Assembly (NCBI GenBank): GCA_022774505.1
Contig: JALFLW010000010.1
Location: 1-64,000 of the forward strand
Origin: Lachnospiraceae bacterium
Lineage (GTDB): Bacteria; Bacillota; Clostridia; Lachnospirales; Lachnospiraceae
DNA: 64,000 nt
Direction of reading: 5' to 3'
Position numbers and translations under genes: made by a program. How positions within the stretch are numbered: the stretch's first letter is position 1; each line of letters opens with the position of its first letter. Of the stretch, positions 29,680 to 38,146 are shown piece by piece. The notes beneath the pieces are model-generated. The model was not told the DNA's origin, did no database searches, and saw only the letters and a program-made list of their open reading frames with translations.

Positions 29680-29812
29680 GATCCGTAAGTGACAAGACAA
29701 TTTTTTAGCCACAGCTCACGGATCAATTTGTTTTCCCAGGCAAAATGCTTATTTTCTTTTCAGGACATAAGACATATTACGGGTACATATCGGTTTTGGG
29801 TGTGAGAAGTTT
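29680..29812 (+). repeat. Single-arm copy of the structured repeat also found at 41.3-41.9 kb
   Basis: GATCCGTAAGTGACAAGACAATTTTTTAGCCACAGCTCACGGATC...CAAAATGC...GACATAAGACATATTA...TTGGGTGTGAGAAG aligns to both arms of the 41-kb palindrome. Confidence 0.82.
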
Positions 29813-29931
29813 GAGTTAGTAAGAAATATAACAAAAATGTTTCCCGGTAAAAAGCAATATTGACCAAAGGAAAGATACACGGTACAATAAAAATTGTGTC
29901 TTTTGGACATATTACTATTAGGGGGCATTTG

Positions 29932-31683
29932 ATGAAAAAATTATTAAAGTATATTACAGAGTACCGTAAGGAATGTATTCTGGGACCTCTATTTAAGCTG
30001 TTGGAGGCATGCTTTGATCTGACAGTTCCCATGGTCATGGCATGGCTGATCGACAGAGGTATTTCACAGAATAACGTACCTTATATCTGGAAGATGGGAG
30101 GTTTATTATTGGTGCTGGCAGCCATCGGACTGACCTGCTCTATTACGGCACAGTATTTCGCCGCAAAGGCAGCGGTAGGGTTTGCAACGAAGCTTCGCCA
30201 TGCTGTGTTTGCCCATATTGAGACATTATCCTTTACGGAGATGGATGAGGCCGGGACTTCCATGATGATCACGCGGATGACAAGTGATATCAATCAGGTC
30301 CAGTCGGGAACAAATCTGGCACTGCGTCTGTTTTTGCGGTCACCGTTTATTGTATTTGGTGCGGCAGTCATGGCATTTACAATCGATATCAAGGCGGCTC
30401 TGATCTTTGCTGTCGTAATACCACTGCTTGCGATTGTCGTATTTGGCATTATGCTGCTCACGATGCCGATGTATCAGAAGGTACAGGGGCATCTGGACAG
30501 GCTGCTGGGTGTAACCAGGCAGAATCTGAGTGGTGTCCGTGTGATCCGGGCTTTCAATAAAGAGCAGGCAGAGAGAGAAAGCTTTGGAAAGGAAAATGAC
30601 CTGCTCACCAGAATGCAGCTTTTTGTGGGGCGTATTTCAGCATTGATGAATCCCGTGACATATATAATGATCAATGGTGCCCTGGTGGCACTGATCTGGA
30701 CAGGGGCAGTCCGCATCAATATGGGAACCTTGTCACAGGGCCAGATTGTAGCCCTGATCAATTATATGTCGCAGATCCTGGTGGAGCTTGTTAAGCTTGC
30801 TAATACGATTATTATGACTACGAAATGTGTTGCATGTGGTAATCGTGTCCAGGCTCTTCTGGAGGTACAAAGCAGCCTGAAGGATGGCAATATCCCGTTT
30901 GAGGAGACTCAGAAGCCGGCACTTGTGGAATTTGATCATGTGGCTTTGGCCTATAAAGGAGCCGGGGAAGCATCGTTGGAGAATATCACTTTTACGGCAG
31001 AGCCGGGACAGACGATCGGTATTATCGGAGGTACCGGTTCCGGAAAGACGTCATTGGTTCATATGATCCCACGGTTTTATGATGCGACGGATGGATGTGT
31101 ACGAATTAATGGACAGGACGTGAAATCGTACAGTCTGGAGGAGCTACGTCAGCATATAGGTATCGTGATGCAGAAAGCAGTGCTGTTTCATGGCTCTATC
31201 CGTGATAATATCCGCTGGGGCAATCCGGAAGCAGATGATGAAATGATCACAGAGGCTCTGGAGCTTGCCCAGGCTTCCGAGGTAGTTGCAGGTAAGCCGG
31301 AAGGACTGGATTACGAGATCGAGCAGGGAGGAAGAAACCTTTCCGGAGGACAGAGACAGCGATTCACTATTGCCAGAGCATTAGTGCGTAAACCATCGAT
31401 CCTGATCCTGGATGACAGTGCATCTGCACTGGATTTTGCGACAGATGCAAAGCTTCGAAAAGCTCTTTCCGGTTTAAAAAACACATCGACTATATTCATC
31501 GTATCACAAAGAACCTCCTCTATTCAGCAGGCGGATAAGATCCTTGTACTGGATGATGGACAGCTTGTCGGAATGGGAAGTCATGAAGAGTTGTTAAAGG
31601 ATTGTGATGTATATAAGGAAATATATGATTCCCAGTTTAAGAAACCAGAGGAAATAAAAGCACAGAAAGGGGAGGTGAGATAA
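29932..31683 (+). CDS. ABC exporter, fused permease/ATPase (half-transporter 1)
   Basis: Walker A GGTGSGKTSLVH, signature NLSGGQRQR, Walker B ILILDDSASALD; 6-TM N-terminal domain. Confidence 0.93.
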   Translation: MKKLLKYITEYRKECILGPLFKLLEACFDLTVPMVMAWLIDRGISQNNVPYIWKMGGLLLVLAAIGLTCSITAQYFAAKAAVGFATKLRHAVFAHIETLSFTEMDEAGTSMMITRMTSDINQVQSGTNLALRLFLRSPFIVFGAAVMAFTIDIKAALIFAVVIPLLAIVVFGIMLLTMPMYQKVQGHLDRLLGVTRQNLSGVRVIRAFNKEQAERESFGKENDLLTRMQLFVGRISALMNPVTYIMINGALVALIWTGAVRINMGTLSQGQIVALINYMSQILVELVKLANTIIMTTKCVACGNRVQALLEVQSSLKDGNIPFEETQKPALVEFDHVALAYKGAGEASLENITFTAEPGQTIGIIGGTGSGKTSLVHMIPRFYDATDGCVRINGQDVKSYSLEELRQHIGIVMQKAVLFHGSIRDNIRWGNPEADDEMITEALELAQASEVVAGKPEGLDYEIEQGGRNLSGGQRQRFTIARALVRKPSILILDDSASALDFATDAKLRKALSGLKNTSTIFIVSQRTSSIQQADKILVLDDGQLVGMGSHEELLKDCDVYKEIYDSQFKKPEEIKAQKGEVR

Positions 31684-31686
31684 GGG

Positions 31687-33447
31687 ATGGCAGCAAAAGG
31701 AAAAATGACCCGGGACGATCAGAAAAAAACCTTGGGAAAAGTAATGAGATATATCAAAAGATACCGCATGCTGGTGATTCTGTCCCTGATATTTGCGGCA
31801 GTCACCGTTATCACGACACTTTATCTTCCAATCCTTACCGGTAATGCGGTAGATCTTATGGTTGATAAGGGCCGGGTGGATTTCACCGGATTAAAGCCGA
31901 TCATAAAAACGATGTTGATCGTATTGACGATCACCGGTGTGGCACAGTGGATCATGAATATCTGTAATAACCATATAACATATCATGTGGTCCAGGATAT
32001 CCGGAAGGATGCCATGGACCGGATACAGATCGTACCGCTTAAATATCTCGATGGTCACGCGGCGGGAGATATCGTGAGCCGTGTGATCGCAGATGTGGAT
32101 CAGTTTGCGGATGGACTTTTGATGGGATTTACCCAGGCGTTTACGGGCGTCATGACAATTATTGGTACATTATGTTTTATGATCAGGATAAATGTATGGA
32201 TCACGCTGGTAGTTATTCTGGTGACACCATTATCGTTCTTTGTCGCAGGATTTATTGCAAAGAAATCATATAGTATGTTTCAGCTGCAGTCAAAGGCGAG
32301 AGGAGAGCAGACAGCCCTGATCGATGAGATGATCGGTAATCAGAGAGTCGTACAGGCATATGGCCATGAGAAGCGTTCGCTGGAGCAGTTTGATCAGATC
32401 AATGGACAATTAGAAAAATATTCTCTGAGAGCGACCTTCTTTTCTTCTATTACGAATCCGGCAACCCGTTTTGTTAATAATCTGGTATATGCAGGAGTGG
32501 GAATTGTGGGAGCGTTTTTTGCCATTCACGGAATGTTGTCCGTAGGGCGTCTTACGAGCTTCTTAAGCTATGCGAATCAGTATACAAAGCCGTTTAACGA
32601 GATATCGGGTGTCATTACAGAGCTGCAGAATGCTATTGCCTGTGCAGCCAGAGTCTTTGAACTGATGGAGGCCCAACCGCAGGAACCGGATAAACCGGAT
32701 GCTATAGAGCTTGCACAGGTCAGGGGGGCTGTAGAGTTAAAAAATGTCTCTTTCTCCTATGTGCCGGAGCAGAAGCTGATACAGGACTTTAATCTGACGG
32801 TAAAACCGGGACAGCGTGTGGCAATCGTCGGTCCTACCGGATGTGGCAAGACGACAGTGATAAATCTGTTGATGCGTTTTTATGATGTCAACAAAGGTGT
32901 GATCGCAGTAGATGGTACAGATATCCGTAATATGACGAGAGCGAGCCTGCGCAGCAACATCGGAATGGTACTTCAGGAAACATGGCTGAAGGATGGTACG
33001 ATCCGTGATAATATAATTATGGGAAAGCCGGATGCCACAGAGGAGGAGATCATTGCGGCAGCGAAGGCAACTCATGCACACAGCTTTATCAAGCGTCTTC
33101 CGAATGGATATGATACGGTGATCCGGGAGGATGGAGATAATCTGTCTCAGGGACAGAAGCAGCTGCTATGTATTACGAGAGTTATGCTCTGCCAGCCGCC
33201 AATGCTTATTCTGGATGAAGCAACTTCTTCCATTGATACGCGTACAGAGATTAAGATCCAGAGAGCTTTTGAAAAGCTGATGAAGGGAAGAACGAGTTTT
33301 ATTGTGGCACATCGTTTGTCAACTATAAAGAATGCGGATATTATTCTGGTAATGAAGGATGGAAATATCATCGAGCAGGGGAGTCATGAGAGTCTGCTTG
33401 CACAGAATGGTTTCTATGCAAATCTATATAATAGTCAGTTTGCGTAA
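31687..33447 (+). CDS. ABC exporter, fused permease/ATPase (half-transporter 2)
   Basis: Walker A GPTGCGKTTVINLLMRFYD, NLSQGQKQLL signature, LILDEATSSID. Confidence 0.93.
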   Translation: MAAKGKMTRDDQKKTLGKVMRYIKRYRMLVILSLIFAAVTVITTLYLPILTGNAVDLMVDKGRVDFTGLKPIIKTMLIVLTITGVAQWIMNICNNHITYHVVQDIRKDAMDRIQIVPLKYLDGHAAGDIVSRVIADVDQFADGLLMGFTQAFTGVMTIIGTLCFMIRINVWITLVVILVTPLSFFVAGFIAKKSYSMFQLQSKARGEQTALIDEMIGNQRVVQAYGHEKRSLEQFDQINGQLEKYSLRATFFSSITNPATRFVNNLVYAGVGIVGAFFAIHGMLSVGRLTSFLSYANQYTKPFNEISGVITELQNAIACAARVFELMEAQPQEPDKPDAIELAQVRGAVELKNVSFSYVPEQKLIQDFNLTVKPGQRVAIVGPTGCGKTTVINLLMRFYDVNKGVIAVDGTDIRNMTRASLRSNIGMVLQETWLKDGTIRDNIIMGKPDATEEEIIAAAKATHAHSFIKRLPNGYDTVIREDGDNLSQGQKQLLCITRVMLCQPPMLILDEATSSIDTRTEIKIQRAFEKLMKGRTSFIVAHRLSTIKNADIILVMKDGNIIEQGSHESLLAQNGFYANLYNSQFA

Positions 33448-33480
33448 AAGTAAACAAATAAAACAGGAATGGTGACAAAA

Positions 33481-34323
33481 ATGGAGAAAAAAGTATTAGT
33501 TTTAGATTTAGATGGCACACTGACCAATTCAGAGAAAAAGATTACACCGGAGACAAAGACGGCTCTGATGGAAATGCAGAAACAAGGGCACACGGTTGTA
33601 CTTGCATCGGGACGGCCAACGGCAGGGATAACGCCTCTGGCAGAAGAATTGAAACTGAAGGAATATGGTGGATATATTCTGTCCTTTAATGGGGGCAGGA
33701 TCACAGAATGCAGCAGTGATGAAGTGATCTATCAGAAGACATTGCCACCGGAAATTGTGCCGGATCTGTTTTCACTGGCCAGACAGCTGGATATCGGACT
33801 TCTTTCTTATGATGAGGATAATAATATTATCACGGGAATGCATTATGATGAGTATATTGACGTAGAAAAAAATATTAATCATCTGCCGGTAAAGCAGATG
33901 GAAAAAGTAGAGGATCATGTAAATTTTCCGTTGAATAAATGTCTGGGAACTGCAGAACCTGAGATCGCAGCTGAGGCAGAGAAAATATATGAGGAAAAAT
34001 TTGGGGACAGGCTTTGTATCAGCCGCAGTGAACCGTTTTTTGTTGAGATCACACCGAAGGGGATTGATAAAGCAGCCTCTTTGGAACGCTTTTGCAAAAT
34101 GACAGGAAACAGGCGGGAGGATATGATCGCCTGTGGAGACGGTTTTAATGATCTGTCGATGATAAAATATGCCGGACTTGGTGTGGCGATGGAAAATGCC
34201 CAGCCGGTAGTAAAGGAGGCAGCAGATTATGTGACTGCTTCTAATGATGAGGATGGTGTGGCAAAGGTGATCCACAAATTTATTTTAAAAGATGATATGT
34301 CCTTTAATACGGACAGTATATAG
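33481..34323 (+). CDS. Cof-type HAD-IIB family hydrolase
   Basis: VLDLDGTLTNSEKKITPETKTAL, ACGDGFNDLSMIKYAGLGVAMENA. Confidence 0.92.
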   Translation: MEKKVLVLDLDGTLTNSEKKITPETKTALMEMQKQGHTVVLASGRPTAGITPLAEELKLKEYGGYILSFNGGRITECSSDEVIYQKTLPPEIVPDLFSLARQLDIGLLSYDEDNNIITGMHYDEYIDVEKNINHLPVKQMEKVEDHVNFPLNKCLGTAEPEIAAEAEKIYEEKFGDRLCISRSEPFFVEITPKGIDKAASLERFCKMTGNRREDMIACGDGFNDLSMIKYAGLGVAMENAQPVVKEAADYVTASNDEDGVAKVIHKFILKDDMSFNTDSI

Positions 34324-34375
34324 ATGGGGATGATCCGTAATCTATGTATGAAATGCAAAAGGAGATGAAGATATT

Positions 34376-35314
34376 ATGTAGAAACCGGTCAATAAAAATG
34401 CCTCTCCCGAGGCCGCAGCACTTTTAAGCTATCTGGAACAGACAGCAGGGCATGGGATCATTACCGGACAGCATACCCAGACAAATCCTATGGAAGAAAT
34501 CACATATATCCGGGAAGTTACCGGAAAGGAGCCTAAATTAAGAGGATTTGAACTTCTGGCGTATTCGCCCAATATTAATGAGGAAGATGCCGGGGAGGCA
34601 TGTCTGACAGAAGTGTACGAAAATAGGTACACATTAAAAACTGCCATGAAGTGGGCAGAGGAATCAGATGGGATCGTTACATTTTCATTTCATTGGTTTT
34701 CACCTTTGGGCGGCCGTGACAAAAGCTTTTATACGGAGCATACTGATTTCGATCCCCAAAAAGTCCTGATAGAAGGGACTCCGGAGAGGGAAGCATTTTA
34801 TCATGATATGAAGGTGATCGCCGGTTATCTGCGGCAGTTTCAGGAAGCATCGATCCCGATCTTATGGCGGCCGTTTCATGAATCAGATGGAACTTGGTTC
34901 TGGTGGGGCTCTAAAGGACCGGAGGTGGCGAGAGAGCTGTATCTTTTGATGTATGATTATTATGTCAATGTATGTCATCTTGATAATCTGCTATGGGTAT
35001 GGAATTGCAGGCTGCCGGAAGGGTATCCGGGAGATGAATATGTAGATATTGTTTCCGTGGATATATACCTGCCGGAGTACAAACCGACAGACTATGCCAC
35101 GGAGTATGAAGAATTGATCCATGCCACCGCTAAGGATAAAGTAGTGGCATTGGCAGAGGTGGGATATATGCCGGATGTGGATATGCTGGCAGAGAGCCGT
35201 ATCCCGTGGGCATATTATATGACCTGGTCCAAAGAATTCTGTATCGGGGAACAGTACAATAGCAAAGAAAATCTCAGACGGATGTATGACAGTGCGTATG
35301 CTATTGTACTATGA
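34376..35314 (+). CDS. GH26 beta-mannanase-like protein; apparent start ATG (34376) followed by in-frame TAG (34379), possible pseudogene
   Basis: Open frame reads KPVNKNASPEAAALLSYLEQTAGHGIITGQHTQTNPMEEI... then WRPFHESDGTWFWWG (acid/base) and VALAEVGYMPD (nucleophile). Next in-frame ATG (34490) would lose the GIITGQHTQ motif. Confidence 0.75.
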
Positions 35315-36043
35315 ATAGCCGGATAGATCTTCGTTTCGTCTGTATTGTCCGGGGGTGATACCATATTCCCGGTGAAAGCAGCGGATATAATGACTGCAGG
35401 AGGCAAAGCCCAGAAATGAACTGATATCCGTGCAGCTTATGGTACTGTTTTTCAGCATATAGCAGGACACTTCACATTTTTTATGCAGGATATACTGTTG
35501 AAGAGTATATCCTGTTTCTTTTTTGAAAAGTTTCGACAGATATTCGGGATGAAGTCCCAGAGAACCGGCCACTTCTCCGGCGGACAGAGGATGAGACATA
35601 TTTTTGGTAATATAATCTACGCCATGCTGGACGTGATAAGAAAGCTCCTTTCCCCGGCGAAGCTCATTCATAGCATTGGTAAAGGCAGTGACCGCCTCGA
35701 TCTTGACAGCGGAAAGCTCCCGGTGGCTGGTGCACTGATCTACTTTACGGATTAAAAGATCACTGAGGGTAAAGGACTGTTCAGGCTCTAAACCGCCCTC
35801 AATGCAGAAACGGGTGATCATGGCGATCAGTATGACATGATGATATTTCATATTTTGTAAAGGATTAGCAGACAGAAGTCCCATATGTTCCCAGTTTTCG
35901 TTTGTGATATTTCCTTTTAGTATATCCAGATTGCCGGAGGCGATATCACGGTAAAATGAAAATTCCTCTTCCATGGGAATGTGAAAATATTCCTCCTCCT
36001 GCTGCTTTGCAAGAAGTCTTTGAAGTTCTTTTTTGACATTCAT
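35309..36043 (-). CDS. AraC family transcriptional regulator
   Basis: C-terminal HTH: LSAGEVAGSLGLHPEYLSKLFKKETGYTLQQYI...SFLGFASCSHYIRCFHREYGITPGQYRR. Confidence 0.92.
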   Translation of the reverse strand: MNVKKELQRLLAKQQEEEYFHIPMEEEFSFYRDIASGNLDILKGNITNENWEHMGLLSANPLQNMKYHHVILIAMITRFCIEGGLEPEQSFTLSDLLIRKVDQCTSHRELSAVKIEAVTAFTNAMNELRRGKELSYHVQHGVDYITKNMSHPLSAGEVAGSLGLHPEYLSKLFKKETGYTLQQYILHKKCEVSCYMLKNSTISCTDISSFLGFASCSHYIRCFHREYGITPGQYRRNEDLSGYS

Positions 36044-36216
36044 GATAATTTTGATTCCTTTTATGATATATGTTGATCTTACAAAAATGTTAAAGCTGTT
36101 TTGTGCTATTTGTATCTGTTTTATTGTATCATACTTTAAACAATAATACTATGATGAAGCTGTAAGAAAAAGAGCTTATGTAAGCAGAAATATAAAGGAA
36201 AGGAACGGTGATCATT

Positions 36217-37248
36217 ATGAAAAAATGGAGCGGTTTTGAAAAGGGGATTAATCTGGGGGGGTGGCTTTCACAGTGTGATTACAGCAGAGAACGCCTGGAA
36301 CATTTTATCGAGGAAGAAGACATCAAGAGACTTGGCAGCTGGGGACTTGATCACCTTCGCCTGCCTGTTGATTATAATGTGCTGAGAACAGATGATGGAG
36401 ACTTTCGGGAGGAAGGCTTTCGCTGCGTGAAAAGAGCAGTTGAATGGTGTCGCAAATATGGTCTCAATATTATTTTGGATCTTCATAAAACAGCAGGATA
36501 TTCTTTTGACAAGGATGAGCAGGAGTCCGGCTTTTTTGTGGAGGAGAGCTGTCAGGAGTATTTTTATACATTATGGGAAGAGATTGCACGGCGGTTTTCC
36601 GGATATGGAGATCATATTGCATTCGAATTATTGAATGAGGTGACGGAGGAGAAGACGATGGATGCCTGGAAAAGGATTTCCGGGGAATGTATCCGACGGA
36701 TCCGTGTGATCGCTCCGACGACGAAGATCCTGATCGGTGGATACTGGAACAATAGTGTGGCAGCAGTAAAAGCACTTCCGCTGCCTGTCGATGAAAATAT
36801 CGTTTACAATTTTCATTGCTATGAGCCTTTGATCTTTACACATCAGGGAGCAGGGTGGGTAGATACCATGCCTGCAGATTATCGTATGAGCTTTGATAAT
36901 GACATGTCCGTATTTTTGGACAATACAAAAAAATACCTGCCGGATAATATGATCCTGTTGGAACCGGCAAAGGATATTGATCATGCTTTGGATCAGGAAT
37001 TTTTTGAAAAACTGTTTGCAGAGGCTATAGCTGTGGCTGAAGAACGGGATGTACCGCTGTATTGCGGAGAATATGGAGTGATCGATCTGGCATCATCGGA
37101 GGATACGGTGAAATGGTATCAGAGTATTCATGCTGTCTTTGAAAAATATCATATTGGAAGGGCTGCCTGGAATTATAAAGAAATGAATTTTGGAATTATT
37201 GATCATCATATGGATCCGGTCAGGAAAGAAGTGATCAGGCTTTTATAG
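36217..37248 (+). CDS. Glycoside hydrolase family 5 (cellulase/mannanase-like)
   Basis: GINLGGWLSQ, WGLDHLRLPVDYNVL, IILDLHKTAG, AFELLNEVTE (acid/base NE), LYCGEYGVID (nucleophile). Confidence 0.88.
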   Translation: MKKWSGFEKGINLGGWLSQCDYSRERLEHFIEEEDIKRLGSWGLDHLRLPVDYNVLRTDDGDFREEGFRCVKRAVEWCRKYGLNIILDLHKTAGYSFDKDEQESGFFVEESCQEYFYTLWEEIARRFSGYGDHIAFELLNEVTEEKTMDAWKRISGECIRRIRVIAPTTKILIGGYWNNSVAAVKALPLPVDENIVYNFHCYEPLIFTHQGAGWVDTMPADYRMSFDNDMSVFLDNTKKYLPDNMILLEPAKDIDHALDQEFFEKLFAEAIAVAEERDVPLYCGEYGVIDLASSEDTVKWYQSIHAVFEKYHIGRAAWNYKEMNFGIIDHHMDPVRKEVIRLL

Positions 37249-37320
37249 TGGTCAGTGGCGTATGCCCCCTGTATTCCCTCTACGTTACGAGTATTTTCCT
37301 AATCCTATACAACTAAATTA

Positions 37321-37402
37321 ACAGGTCCGGTACATGCGGCCTGACTGTCCTTTGTTAAATAGACATAAGACAGTCAGACCGCATGTACCGGACCTGTTTT
37401 TA
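37321..37402. repeat. Long inverted repeat (29-nt arms, one mismatch) with T-run on the + strand; terminator-like
   Basis: ACAGGTCCGGTACATGCGGCCTGACTGTC / 19-nt loop / GACAGTCAGACCGCATGTACCGGACCTGT then TTTT. Confidence 0.85.
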
Positions 37403-37403
37403 G

Positions 37404-38134
37404 CATGGAAAAAACAAGGATATGGGAAAGGTAGGACTGAGTGCGGTTGAAAAAAAGAAATTTGGCGAGTATTCTCTGGGAATGAAGCAAAGACTTGGTA
37501 TTGCAGCGGCTATTATGGGAGAGCCAGATATTATCATTCTGGATGAGCCGATCAATGCCATTGACGAAGACGGGGTAGAAGAGATCAGACAGCTGATATT
37601 GGATTTGAGATCAGAGGACAGAGTCATAATAATTGCCTGTCATGATCGGTCGGAAATGGAACTTTTGGCTGACGAAGTGATTTGTATGAAAAATGGAGAA
37701 TTGATTTCGGAAAAGGGGTGTGACGATGCAGATTTGGAAAATGTATAAGCATGATCTGGATGAGGGGATCTGTATGCGTGCGGTCTATCTTCTTTTGCCG
37801 GTCCTCATTGCATTATTTTCATGTATAGGCATGCATTATAAGCTGGTACAGCTTATTCATTTAAGTTCCAGCATGGGTTCCGGCACTGTGCTGGATTACT
37901 GGCTGTATTTTATAGAAGGAGGAAAGCAGTATACGTTTAGCGTATATAATTTCTTTTTATAAAAGAAACTGGCTTTTGTTTGGAAACTGGGGCATGCCAT
38001 ATCGGATGTTTCCGGTAGCCGCACATGGACTGGAACCAAAAATATGTCTGATATTACTAACAGCGGCCATTGGTGTGGCCGCTGCAGCAGGGTATCTTAT
38101 ATACAATAAAAGAGATATTTTGGAGGAAAAATAA
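37404..38134 (+). pseudogene. Degraded ABC-2 type transporter: ATPase lacking Walker A, then truncated/frameshifted permease fragments
   Basis: 37422-37748 starts at the signature (YSLGMKQRLGIAAAIMGEPDIIILDEPINAID); 37720-37962 permease N-terminus stops early; 38000-38134 encodes RMFPVAAHGLEPKICLILLTAAIGVAAAAGYLIYNKRDILEEK in another frame. Confidence 0.75.
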
Positions 38135-38146
38135 TCCTATGGGAAA

